Shown here: positions 7,780-15,456 of the stretch, piece after piece
Layout: each line of letters starts with the position of its first letter
How positions within the stretch are numbered: position 1 is the first letter of the stretch
Program-made: the position numbers and the translations under genes
The notes under the pieces: model-generated
Databases searched by the model: none
Told to the model about the DNA's origin: nothing
The model's input: the letters and a program-made list of their open reading frames with translations, nothing else
From: Fidelibacterota bacterium UBA7301
GTDB taxonomy: Bacteria > Fidelibacterota > Marinisomatia > Marinisomatales > TCS55
Direction of reading: 5' to 3'
DNA length: 16,988 nucleotides
NCBI GenBank assembly: GCA_002471845.1
Contig: DKQT01000027.1
Location: forward strand, 1 to 16,988

Positions 7780-8421
7780 ATGAAAATACTCATTAAACCA
7801 ATTGCTATTATCCTAATAAATACCATTCTACTAGCGCAAGTAAAAATTGTCAGCACTTCTGGTAAACCCACAAAGGTTGCTTATGCGGGCATTAAAATTG
7901 AGAACATGGAATCATGGGCAGAAGCGGAGCTGCAGAATAAATTTAAATCAATTTTCAATGGATTAAACCCATCCCAAGTAATCTTCAGTGAAGAAGTAAC
8001 CAAAATAGCTAAAGCTCAAGTGGATTCTTTATTTTTGGATATGACTGATATTAAATCATTTCAAAATCTGGCTGAAAAAACAGGTACTAAATATGTTTTC
8101 GTTGGAAAATTTAAAAATGTATCTCCGGATGAAAGCCGCATAATGGTTCAAGGAGATTTTTATCGATATAATGCAGAGTTAAAGTCTAGTTTTCGGTATG
8201 AAGTTCTGAAATATTATGAACGAATAAATGATGAAACAGTAGTGATTAAAAAGCAATTGGTTGATTCTATTCCCAATGCCGCTAAACCAGCATCAGCCAA
8301 ACAGTTATTAATTGTTTTTGGCGTAATCTTACTTGTAGGCTTGCTTTTTATGTCATTAACGGGAACAGATGTCTGGGCTGAAGGTGACGGCCATGGTGGG
8401 CCGCAACCCACAGAAAATTAA
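7780..8421 (+). CDS. Secreted, C-terminally membrane-anchored protein of unknown family (paralogue 1)
   Basis: I do not recognise the family. The 213-aa protein has an N-terminal signal-like segment (residues 1-20, ending ILLAQ), a folded region of about 150 residues, one C-terminal transmembrane helix (about 175-193) and a short Gly/acid-rich tail. The middle, LAEKTGTKYVFVGKFKNV, resembles the alpha-beta pattern (LGxxLGAxYVLVGxV) of TolB-N/CsgG-type periplasmic domains; this is only a fold-level hint. Residues 119-147 are strongly shared with the next gene (SRIMVQGDFYRYN, then SFRYEVLKYYE). The start chosen is the ATG at 7780, because it places the signal segment at the N-terminus; the in-frame ATG at 7744 lies in the terminator's T-run. 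No Shine-Dalgarno sequence precedes it. A -10-like TATACT lies at 7755-7760. The stop codon overlaps the next ATG by one base. Confidence 0.75.
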   Translation: MKILIKPIAIILINTILLAQVKIVSTSGKPTKVAYAGIKIENMESWAEAELQNKFKSIFNGLNPSQVIFSEEVTKIAKAQVDSLFLDMTDIKSFQNLAEKTGTKYVFVGKFKNVSPDESRIMVQGDFYRYNAELKSSFRYEVLKYYERINDETVVIKKQLVDSIPNAAKPASAKQLLIVFGVILLVGLLFMSLTGTDVWAEGDGHGGPQPTEN

Positions 8422-9083
8422 TGAAACGCCTATTTAAACCACTGGCCATATTTTTATCGGCAAATTTATTATTGGTACAAGTTTCCGCAGCTGTACCCCA
8501 AACCAAATCCGGAAAAATTAATGTAGGTTATGTTGGTGAAAAATTGGAGGGTATTCCGGATGGTTATAAAAAACTGGTGCGCCAGAAAATGCTAGGGCTT
8601 GTGAATCAGAATTATTACGAATTTCATAACCCTGTTGACCTATCAGACAAACACGGTGAGGCAGTGTCAGCCGTATTAGCTCATAATAAAGATTCATTTA
8701 ACGTTGACCTGGCCACTCTTTCTGAAGCGGCGGCATTGGATTATATATTTTTCACTTCACTCAGCAATATTTCGGATGATGACAGGCGTGTGATGCTGAA
8801 AGGGGAAGTGGTGCGGTATAATCGTGAGACCAATGATGTTTTCCGCCATGAAGTGCTAACCTACGCCGAGGATCTTGATTTACACATTCGCGCTATGAAA
8901 ACAGAATTGGTGGAAACCATTCCTCACAGTGTACACGGCCTTAGTCGAAACCGGGTAATTGTGCTCATTGGAGTGGCAACCGTCCTGGCCTTCGCCATGA
9001 GCCAATCTTTTAGTGAGTTGGCAAAATATCTTAAAAGCGGCGATGATGATGATTCGGATACTAAACCGCCTGTAGGGCATTAG
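8421..9083 (+). CDS. Secreted, C-terminally membrane-anchored protein of unknown family (paralogue 2)
   Basis: This 220-aa protein is a diverged tandem duplicate of the preceding one. It has the same opening (MK-x-L-x-KP-x-AI), signal-like segment (about 1-24), middle domain, single C-terminal transmembrane helix (about 177-194) and hydrophilic tail, here acidic (GDDDDSDTK, 207-215). The shared core is R-x-M-x3-G-[DE]-x2-RYN-x-E-x4-FR-[YH]-EVL-x-Y-x-E at about residues 122-150. The start ATG overlaps the upstream TAA as TAATG, so the pair is translationally coupled and probably forms a complex; that is inference. Expected topology is a periplasmic domain with the tail in the cytoplasm. The gene converges on rlmD with four bases between stop codons. 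Function unknown. Confidence 0.75.
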   Translation: MKRLFKPLAIFLSANLLLVQVSAAVPQTKSGKINVGYVGEKLEGIPDGYKKLVRQKMLGLVNQNYYEFHNPVDLSDKHGEAVSAVLAHNKDSFNVDLATLSEAAALDYIFFTSLSNISDDDRRVMLKGEVVRYNRETNDVFRHEVLTYAEDLDLHIRAMKTELVETIPHSVHGLSRNRVIVLIGVATVLAFAMSQSFSELAKYLKSGDDDDSDTKPPVGH

Positions 9084-9087
9084 TCTA

Positions 9088-10494
9088 CTACTTTTGGAAT
9101 ATACACACGGTCTCTACGTGGGGGGTGTGGGGAAACATATCCACCACCGTCAGCTTTTTTAGCTCATAGCCCTTCATTTGGAGGATCTCCGTATCCCTGG
9201 CTTGTGTAGTGGGATTGCAGGAGACATATATAATTTTTTCAGCGCCGAATTTCGGTAAATAATTCGACATGAATTTGTGCATCCCGGCCCGGGGCGGATC
9301 CACCACCACCACGTCCGGTTTGGGATATTTTTTTCCTACCCCGAATTTGAAGAAATTATCCAGGTTAGCCACGTGGAAGTGGACATTGCCCATGTTGTTT
9401 CGGACGGCGTTTCGGGTAGCGTCCTCCACTGCTGATACGATCACTTCAAACCCATGAACCTCCTTGGCCTTCTGCGCCAGGAATAAGGATATGGAACCGG
9501 TACCGCAATAGAGGTCAAACACCACCTCTTCCCCCCTGAGTTTGGCTCCCTCCAGGGCCGCCTGGTACAATTTATCCGCCATGACCGTATTGGTCTGGAA
9601 AAATGAATTGGCGGATATTTCAAATGTGTGATATCCCAGTTTTTCTTCCAGGTAAGATTTGCCATGAAGATGAAGTTCATATTCGCCAAAAGCCACATCT
9701 GCTTTCCGCGTATTGATATTATTCACCACGGTGGTGACCTGGGGGAAGGCTTCGATCAATCCATCGGCCAATGGTTTTAAGAGATCGGGATTTTCATAGG
9801 AGGTGACCAGGTTAACAAGGATATCCCCCGTGTTGTGCCCGAACCGCATTAAAAGGTAACGGAGAAAGCCGTTATGGGTTTTCTGGTCATAGGGCTTCAG
9901 TTTCAATGCTTTCGCCAGGGATTGGGTCTTATTGAGGATCTCTGTCCCAATCTCGGGCATAATGTGGCAAGCGTCAATATTGAGAATCTTGTCCCAGCGT
10001 TTGGGGATATGCATCCCTAAGGCGAAATCCCGTTCTACCTCTTCCGATTCACTGGGGAGCACCCAGCGGTTGTTGGAAAAAGTGAATTCCATTTTATTGC
10101 GGTAATGATAAATGTGTTCAGCGGGGATGACAGCATCCACTTTGAAATCCTTAATGCCCGCCTGCCGCAGAAAGATATTTTCCACCTGCTGCTGCTTCTG
10201 GGCTACCTGTTCCTCGTAATCTAACTGCTGGACTTTGCATCCCCCACAGGTAGGGAAATGATCACAGCGGGGCGCAACCATATGTGGTGATTCAGTCAAA
10301 ATTTCCAACGGCCTTGCTTCACCATAGCCTTTTCGTTTACGATACACCAGAGCGCGGACCTTTTGCCCGGGAATGGCATTTTTAACAAAAATAACAAAGT
10401 CATCCACTCGCGCCACACCCTTTCCCCCATAAGCTAACGAATCAATATCAAGTACCAGCTCATCTCCCTTTTTTATTACAGTTGACTGATTCAT
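9088..10494 (-). CDS. rlmD: 23S rRNA (uracil-5-)-methyltransferase, RumA/RlmD family
   Basis: This SAM-dependent enzyme makes 5-methyluridine in 23S rRNA. The 468-aa protein has an N-terminal TRAM domain (about 1-66). An Fe-S cluster motif Cys77-x5-Cys83-GG-Cys86 follows, with a fourth candidate ligand, Cys176, in DACHIMPE. The methyltransferase domain contains ANSFFQTN (295-302), the SAM loop FDLYCGTGSISLFLA (326-340), VVVDPPRAGMH (396-406), the catalytic Cys426 in YVSCNPTT, and HTPHVETV with the general base Glu461 or its neighbour near the C-terminus. The fold is complete. Whether it modifies U1939, U747 or both (RlmD, RlmC or RlmCD type) cannot be read from sequence alone. The start codon lies one base beyond the stop of a nucleoside-phosphorylase remnant and has no Shine-Dalgarno sequence, suggesting that it was once coupled to that gene. 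Confidence 0.93.
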   Translation of the reverse strand: MNQSTVIKKGDELVLDIDSLAYGGKGVARVDDFVIFVKNAIPGQKVRALVYRKRKGYGEARPLEILTESPHMVAPRCDHFPTCGGCKVQQLDYEEQVAQKQQQVENIFLRQAGIKDFKVDAVIPAEHIYHYRNKMEFTFSNNRWVLPSESEEVERDFALGMHIPKRWDKILNIDACHIMPEIGTEILNKTQSLAKALKLKPYDQKTHNGFLRYLLMRFGHNTGDILVNLVTSYENPDLLKPLADGLIEAFPQVTTVVNNINTRKADVAFGEYELHLHGKSYLEEKLGYHTFEISANSFFQTNTVMADKLYQAALEGAKLRGEEVVFDLYCGTGSISLFLAQKAKEVHGFEVIVSAVEDATRNAVRNNMGNVHFHVANLDNFFKFGVGKKYPKPDVVVVDPPRAGMHKFMSNYLPKFGAEKIIYVSCNPTTQARDTEILQMKGYELKKLTVVDMFPHTPHVETVCIFQK

Positions 10495-10495
10495 T

Positions 10496-10642
10496 TTATT
10501 TTAATTTGTTAATAATTGTTTGAGGTTGTTTAGTAGAAGCGTCCAAAATAGTGTAGGCATTTTGTATCATGTTAACTGCAAAATTCGCTTCGTCTTCTTT
10601 TTTTGCATGCACAAATGCCAGTGGTTGACCCATTTCTACCCT
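10496..10642 (-). pseudogene. C-terminal remnant of pyrimidine-nucleoside (thymidine) phosphorylase
   Basis: Read on the minus strand in the frame ending at TAA 10498-10496, the sequence encodes RVEMGQPLAFVHAKKEDE, then a helix-like NFAVNMIQNAYTILDAS, then QPQTIINKLK. This matches the end of pyrimidine-nucleoside phosphorylases of the PyNP/DeoA family, where a hammerhead strand (V-x-x-GxPLAxxHA) is followed by a helix and a terminal ILxxI-type helix. Only about 48 residues remain; an in-frame TAA sits just upstream of the Arg codon. The whole glycosyltransferase core is missing. The piece joins the purine-phosphorylase remnant at about 10637-10643, in a different frame. The family match is from memory of the motif, not from a search. 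Confidence 0.7.
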
Positions 10643-10811
10643 TTACGCCCACATTGGGAAATCCTGTGAAATCTTTATAGTGAAAGGAAATTTTATTTTC
10701 AACAGTATCTGCGAATGATCCTACACTAGATTCCAAAATTATACCTACTTTAGGGCGACAGCCCTCCAATTGAGACTGAATTTTTTTCACAGCCTTATTA
10801 TTTTTCGTAGA
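10638..10811 (-). pseudogene. N-terminal remnant of purine-nucleoside phosphorylase
   Basis: About 57 codons directly after the second dehydrogenase gene encode NNKAVKKIQSQLEG, then RPKVGIILESSVGSFAD, then FTGFPNVGVKG. Intact trimeric purine-nucleoside phosphorylases read RPKxGIILGSGLGxFAD and IPGFPxSTVxGHxG here. The phosphate-binding glycine loop has decayed (G-S-G-L-G became E-S-S-V-G), and the match ends at KG(R)NG. After that the frame runs into the out-of-frame tail of a pyrimidine phosphorylase. A GTG at 10790 could start a 72-aa product, but it would lack any active site. It is in the same frame as the upstream dehydrogenase, separated by that gene's TGA. I regard it as a pseudogene. 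Confidence 0.8.
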
Positions 10812-11675
10812 TCAAACTCCGATTGGATGCCAAGTTGTTTTTGTTTCCTGACATTTAAGAATGTGGTAAGGACTTTGATGCTCATCTTTAGCCCAATTCT
10901 GCTCTGGAAATTGAATTACGTGTTTTACATTTAAGGCAGCATTTGTCTCTACCAACTTTTTATCAACCCCATTATCACCACAATAAAGGATGGCATTCAC
11001 ATCCATGTGCGATGAAAAATGTTCAATGAGTTCTGATCGATAGCCGGTCAGAATATTTACCGCTCCAGCTGGGACATCGGATGTATGAAGTACTTCCGCA
11101 AATGTAATGGAGCAAAGTGGGAATGATTCAGAGGCTAATATTACAATAGAATTTCCACCGGCAATGACAGGTGCTATGATGGAAACCATCCCCAATAATG
11201 ATGTATCATTTGGAGCGATGGCCGCAACCACACCTGTAGCTTCCGGAACAGTGAAGTTAAAATAGGGCATTGAGACGGGATTTACGTGACTGAATACTTG
11301 CTGGTATTTATCTGCCCAACCTGCATAATAAATGAACCGATCGATGGATTGATCAATTTCAGAAGCCGTTTGTTTTTTAGTTAACCCTTGTAACGTGAGT
11401 TCCGCCATAAATTGATCTCGGCGCCCTTCTAGTATTTCACCAATTCGATATAAAATTTGTGCACGATTATATGCTGTGCGACAAGCCCAACTCCTTGATG
11501 CTTTTCTCGCAGAAACCATTGCATTTCGAAAATCTTTCCGAGAACCACGGCAAATATTAACCACAGTTGTGTTGTTTGAATCTGTCCATTTAATGTATCG
11601 TCCCGATTCCGTTCTAGGGAATTTTCCATCAATAAACAATTTATATGTTTTTTGGATATCTATTCTTTTACTCAT
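10812..11675 (-). CDS. Short, non-catalytic aldehyde-dehydrogenase-like protein (detached ALDH16 C-terminal pseudo-domain)
   Basis: The 287-aa protein follows the ALDH NAD-binding fold (YKLFIDGKFPRTESGRY, AARKAS-type helix, YYAGWADK at 117-123, VPEATGVVAAIAPND, VPAGAVNILTG) but ends where a catalytic domain would begin. Compared with its neighbour, the PWNFP loop is APNDT, the Lys of KPAE is lost (ILASES), FTGS is YCGDNG, and there is no ELGGK or catalytic-cysteine segment. Family knowledge: bacterial ALDH16 proteins carry just such a second, inactive ALDH domain of about 300 residues fused after the active one. Here the two genes total 769 aa, close to fused ALDH16 length. Its TAGGAG ribosome site overlaps the upstream stop codon, so co-translation and complex formation are likely. 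It is not simply a truncated pseudogene: the frame is clean and it ends in a defined C-terminus, TWHPIGV. Confidence 0.8.
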   Translation of the reverse strand: MSKRIDIQKTYKLFIDGKFPRTESGRYIKWTDSNNTTVVNICRGSRKDFRNAMVSARKASRSWACRTAYNRAQILYRIGEILEGRRDQFMAELTLQGLTKKQTASEIDQSIDRFIYYAGWADKYQQVFSHVNPVSMPYFNFTVPEATGVVAAIAPNDTSLLGMVSIIAPVIAGGNSIVILASESFPLCSITFAEVLHTSDVPAGAVNILTGYRSELIEHFSSHMDVNAILYCGDNGVDKKLVETNAALNVKHVIQFPEQNWAKDEHQSPYHILKCQETKTTWHPIGV

Positions 11676-11683
11676 TTTTTCTC

Positions 11684-13132
11684 CTAGACCAAATTAACGT
11701 AATCGGAAAGGCCTTCAATTCCACCTTCGCTGCCAATGCCACTTTCCTTATATCCACCAAAAGGGGATGCCGGATCAAATTTGTTAAACGTATTTGCCCA
11801 AATAACTCCAGCTCGGATATCTTTGGTTACTTTAAAGATTTTTGAACCTTTATCTGTCCAAACACCCCCGGATAATCCATAGGGCGAATTATTTGCTTTG
11901 GTAATGACTTCATCTACCGTTCTAAATGTTTGAATAGCCAGTACGGGTCCAAATATCTCTTCCTGCACAATGCGATTGGATTGACTTACATCTGTAAAGA
12001 TTGTTGGTGCATGCCAATACCCTTTTTTGGGTAAGGAACACGAAGATTGATAAATGGATCCACCTTCATCTAATCCAAGATTGACATACATTTTAATTTT
12101 ATCCAACTGCATTTTAGAATTAATGGCTCCAATATCTGTATTTTTATCCAGCGGGTCTCCCACAATTAATGTTTCCATTCTTTTTTGCAGTTTAGAAATC
12201 ACTTCATCTGCAATGCCTTCTTGAACATATAATCGCGAGCCGGCACAACATACATGTCCTTGGTTAAAAAATATGGAATTGATAATACCTTCTACCGCCT
12301 GATCAATAGCTGCATCTTCAAAAATAATGTTGGCTGCTTTTCCACCCAATTCTAAGTTGTATTTTTTCCCGGATCCAGCAACCGCCTTCATGATATATTT
12401 CCCAACTTCCGTGCTACCGGTAAATGCAATTTTATTAATATCCGCATGATTCACAATCGCTTGGCCCGTCTTTTCTGTGCCTGTGATTATATTGACAATC
12501 CCCGGTGGCAAATCTGCTTCTTGAATGATTTCAGCCAGTTTCACGGCTGTGAGGGGCGTGGTTTCAGCCGGTTTAAGGACAACCGTATTCCCCGTCGCTA
12601 ATGCGGGAGCCAATTTCCATGCGGCCATCAATAATGGAAAATTCCACGGAATGATTTGACCAGCAACACCAATAGGTTTAGCTTTTCGTCCCGGAAAGGC
12701 ATATTCTAGTTTATCAGCCCAGCCAGCATAATAAAAGAAATGCGCCACAGATAAGGGTACATCCACATCACGAGATTCTCGAATAGGTTTTCCTCCATCC
12801 AAGGTTTCAATGACAGAAAATTCTCTCGCCCTTTCTTGAAGCAATCGAGCAATCCGAAAAATATATTTTCCACGTTCTTTTGGTGCCATTTTAGACCAAA
12901 CATTATTATAAGCTTTTTTCGCAGATGCGACGGCACGATTTACATCCGATTGATCTGCATCCGCTACTTGTGCAATCTTTTTTTCGTTGGATGGATTTAT
13001 CGTATCAAAATACTGTCTACTTTTAGGCGCAACAAATTTTCCACCAATAAATAAATCGTATTGCTCTTTTAATTGTATACGATCTGTTCCCTCTGGTGCA
13101 GGACTGTATTCCCATTTTATTGTTTTACTCAT
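11684..13132 (-). CDS. NAD(P)-dependent aldehyde dehydrogenase, catalytic (ALDH16-type N-terminal half)
   Basis: This enzyme oxidises an aldehyde to the acid; next to deoC the likely substrate is acetaldehyde. The 482-aa protein contains the full ALDH set: IIPWNFPLL with Asn164, the cofactor lysine in VLKPAETTPL (Lys187), FTGSTEVG (237-244), the general base Glu261 in LELGGK, and the nucleophile Cys295 in GHVCCAGSR. EIFGPVLAI and a normal C-terminal oligomerisation tail ending SDYVNLV follow. It resembles ordinary DhaS/BetB-like enzymes, and the ALDH16 assignment rests on the inactive partner next door. The gene starts ten bases after deoC with AGGA overlapping the deoC stop codon, and its own TAG overlaps the partner's ribosome site. 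Substrate is inferred from context. Confidence 0.92.
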   Translation of the reverse strand: MSKTIKWEYSPAPEGTDRIQLKEQYDLFIGGKFVAPKSRQYFDTINPSNEKKIAQVADADQSDVNRAVASAKKAYNNVWSKMAPKERGKYIFRIARLLQERAREFSVIETLDGGKPIRESRDVDVPLSVAHFFYYAGWADKLEYAFPGRKAKPIGVAGQIIPWNFPLLMAAWKLAPALATGNTVVLKPAETTPLTAVKLAEIIQEADLPPGIVNIITGTEKTGQAIVNHADINKIAFTGSTEVGKYIMKAVAGSGKKYNLELGGKAANIIFEDAAIDQAVEGIINSIFFNQGHVCCAGSRLYVQEGIADEVISKLQKRMETLIVGDPLDKNTDIGAINSKMQLDKIKMYVNLGLDEGGSIYQSSCSLPKKGYWHAPTIFTDVSQSNRIVQEEIFGPVLAIQTFRTVDEVITKANNSPYGLSGGVWTDKGSKIFKVTKDIRAGVIWANTFNKFDPASPFGGYKESGIGSEGGIEGLSDYVNLV

Positions 13133-13142
13133 ATTTGTTTTC

Positions 13143-14042
13143 CTAATCGATCGAAAAATAGTCTTTAGACTGGTAATGGCCAGTGGATTGTTTTACGATT
13201 TGCATGAGTACATCATTGGCCAAAGAGCTGGCTCCAAATCGGAATAAATCAGGAGACAACCAATCGTTACCTAATGTTTCTTTAATCATGACTAAATATT
13301 GAACGGCTTGTTTCGCTGTCCCAATTCCACCGGCTGGTTTCATGCCGATTTTTTTACCTGTTTTTATTTGATAATCTTTTATGGCTTCCAACATGGTTAA
13401 TACTACAGACGGCGTTGCCGCAGGGGAAACCTTACCCGTGGACGTTTTAATAAAATCTGCTCCTGCTTCCATCGCTAAATCACTGGCCAATCGCACATTA
13501 TCCAATGTTACAAGTTCACCTGTTTCCAAGATGACTTTCAAGTGTGCATTTCCACATGCTTCTTTCACCTGCGCAATTTCATCAGAAACATACTCATATT
13601 CTCCTCGTAAAAACTCTCCACGAGAAATGACCATATCCACTTCGTCAGCACCATCTTCTACCACAGACTTAACTTCATCTAATTTCGCTTGCAAATCTGC
13701 CATACCGCTTGGAAAGGCTGTTGCCACAGATGCAACATTGATACCTGTTCCTTCCAATGCTTTTTTCGCTACAGGAACCATTGTTGGATAAACACAAATC
13801 GCTGCCACGTTTGGCAATCCTGAGAATGAATCATGTAAGTGAGAAGCTTTATAACATAATTGTTTGACTTTTCCTGATGAATCTTTCCCTTCAAGCGTTG
13901 TTAAATCAATCATACTTAAAGCAAGATGTAACGCTTGAACTTTTGATTCTTTTTTAATGCTACGAGAAAATAGACGAGCTACACGTTCTTGTGTGCCGAT
14001 TTGATCAATTACCTGACTGGTGCTATTTTTACTTTTTACCAT
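13143..14042 (-). CDS. deoC: Deoxyribose-phosphate aldolase
   Basis: This class I aldolase splits 2-deoxyribose-5-phosphate into acetaldehyde and glyceraldehyde-3-phosphate. Catalytic residues are all visible: Schiff-base Lys199 in FIKTSTGK, Lys235 in GMKPAGGIG, and Asp136 in DEVDMVIS. DLTTLEG near residue 46 and RFGASSLAND near the C-terminus are also family signatures. At 299 aa it is longer than bacterial DeoC usually is (about 220-260), from an N-terminal extension and a tail ending HYQSKDYFSID; in some DeoC proteins a C-terminal Tyr assists proton transfer. No clear Shine-Dalgarno sequence precedes the ATG. The 56-bp gap after the mutase gene is AT-rich and holds a GATAAT -10-like sequence, so an internal promoter is possible. 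It heads the tightly coupled deoC-ALDH-ALDH group. Confidence 0.95.
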   Translation of the reverse strand: MVKSKNSTSQVIDQIGTQERVARLFSRSIKKESKVQALHLALSMIDLTTLEGKDSSGKVKQLCYKASHLHDSFSGLPNVAAICVYPTMVPVAKKALEGTGINVASVATAFPSGMADLQAKLDEVKSVVEDGADEVDMVISRGEFLRGEYEYVSDEIAQVKEACGNAHLKVILETGELVTLDNVRLASDLAMEAGADFIKTSTGKVSPAATPSVVLTMLEAIKDYQIKTGKKIGMKPAGGIGTAKQAVQYLVMIKETLGNDWLSPDLFRFGASSLANDVLMQIVKQSTGHYQSKDYFSID

Positions 14043-14098
14043 GATGTTTTTAACATTATCTAATTGATATTAAATTTATCTTAATTGGTTTACTGATC

Positions 14099-15436
14099 CT
14101 AAATACATGATTGAATTTTTTGTACCAATTTCTCCGCATCATTTTTATTGGGAGCTTCAGCATAAATACGCATTATTGGCTCTGTATTTGATTTCCTCAA
14201 ATGGACCCACCTGTCCTCCCAGGTGAATTTTACACCATCAAAGGTATTCACCTCCGCATCATTAAAAAGGTTACTTACATCCTTAATTAATTTTTCTAGG
14301 TCAATGCCTTCCAGATTGATCTTATTTTTTACTATTTCAAACTGAGGTAAAGATTCATGTATTGCACTTAATGATTTTTTCGATTGAGCCATGCGATTCA
14401 ATACCATAGCGGCTCCCACAAGGGAGTCTCTCCCCAGATGAGCTTCTTTCAGGATCACACCTCCATTCCCTTCTCCTCCCAGTTCAGCACCGACCTCTAA
14501 CATTTTTTGAACTACATTGATCTCACCTACAGCAGCTCGTTCCACAGAACATCCATATTTTTTTGCCATTTTTTCGAGGGCCAAAGAAGTTGATAAATTG
14601 GTTACAAAAGTTTCTTTTGATTGTTTTTTCTTTATGTATCCTTCAACCGCTAACACCAATGTATATTCTTCACCGAGTGGTTCGCCTGCTTCATTCACGA
14701 TAGCTAAACGATCTGCATCAGGATCTACGGCAAAACCGACGTCGGCATTGTTATCAATAACGACCTGTCTTAAATCTCCTAAATTTTCCGGGAGTGGTTC
14801 TGTGCCGCGGTTAAATTCGCCGTTTCCTTCACAGTGGATTGAAACCACTACACAGCCCAAGTGCTCCAATAATAAGGGGAGCGCTTCCGAACCGGCTCCG
14901 TTCACAGCATCAATGACAACCTTGAATTTCCGTTTTCGGATGGCATTTAGTTCAATGCAGGACAGTTCCACTGTACCAATGGAATGTTTCAGAATGGAAT
15001 TCTGGTCCGGGAAAAACATGCCTGCTTGTTCCCCATCCTCAAGGGGCGTATCCTTGTCCACTGAGTTGAAGAGGGTCTCACATTCTGCAGGATGAAAAAA
15101 TGTGCCGTCGGAACGGACGAATTTGAGACCGTTCCATTCAATGGGGTTATGGCTGGCGGTAATAATGACACCACCGGCGGCTTCCGATCTTTCTACCATA
15201 AACTGCACCGTGGGGGTAGGGACAATGCCGCAAACGATCACATCCCTGCCTAGGCGAATCAGTTCAGCCGTAAATGCATCCAGGATGTCTTCTCCTGATG
15301 GACGGCTATCTCGGCCAAGAAAAACCAGGCCCGGCTCCACATGGGTGTGAAAGGCCCTGGCATAAGCCTGGATGGTATCGGGGGTAAGGTGGGTGGCGAC
15401 GATTCCGCGTACGCCTGAAATGCTGCGAATAATCAT
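14099..15436 (-). CDS. Alpha-D-phosphohexomutase family enzyme (phosphoglucosamine-mutase-like)
   Basis: The enzyme moves phosphate between C1 and C6 (or C1 and C5) of a sugar phosphate through a phosphoserine. The 445-aa protein has all four family sites: phosphoserine loop TASHNP with Ser95, Mg loop DPDADR (238-243), sugar loop GEGNGG (321-326), and phosphate loop RKSNTEP (414-420). The GEGNGG form is seen in archaeal-type GlmM relatives. Two roles fit: phosphoglucosamine mutase for cell-wall precursors, or phosphopentomutase feeding deoxyribose-5-P to DeoC. In Thermococcus kodakarensis a member of this same superfamily was shown to be a phosphopentomutase, so the second role is realistic. 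A ribosome site AAGGA lies seven bases before the ATG. A hairpin terminator just upstream separates it from rpsU, so it needs read-through or its own promoter. Confidence 0.88.
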   Translation of the reverse strand: MIIRSISGVRGIVATHLTPDTIQAYARAFHTHVEPGLVFLGRDSRPSGEDILDAFTAELIRLGRDVIVCGIVPTPTVQFMVERSEAAGGVIITASHNPIEWNGLKFVRSDGTFFHPAECETLFNSVDKDTPLEDGEQAGMFFPDQNSILKHSIGTVELSCIELNAIRKRKFKVVIDAVNGAGSEALPLLLEHLGCVVVSIHCEGNGEFNRGTEPLPENLGDLRQVVIDNNADVGFAVDPDADRLAIVNEAGEPLGEEYTLVLAVEGYIKKKQSKETFVTNLSTSLALEKMAKKYGCSVERAAVGEINVVQKMLEVGAELGGEGNGGVILKEAHLGRDSLVGAAMVLNRMAQSKKSLSAIHESLPQFEIVKNKINLEGIDLEKLIKDVSNLFNDAEVNTFDGVKFTWEDRWVHLRKSNTEPIMRIYAEAPNKNDAEKLVQKIQSCI

Positions 15437-15456
15437 TGGGGATCCTTCAGGACAAT

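Noticed and set aside
10572..10790. A possible small intact gene starting at GTG 10790 (72 codons)
   Set aside because: Its first part is the decayed start of purine-nucleoside phosphorylase, and its last ~20 codons are an out-of-frame reading of the pyrimidine phosphorylase tail, so it is better described as pseudogene remains.
10812..11675. The short ALDH as a frameshifted or truncated pseudogene
   Set aside because: It has its own ribosome site, a clean frame, a C-terminus unlike any mid-domain break, and fits the known inactive second domain of ALDH16.
14517..15095. 192-codon plus-strand open frame within the mutase gene
   Set aside because: The opposite strand carries all four phosphohexomutase motifs here. 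The plus frame is rich in Ser/Thr/Pro from reversed codons and lacks a plausible start context.
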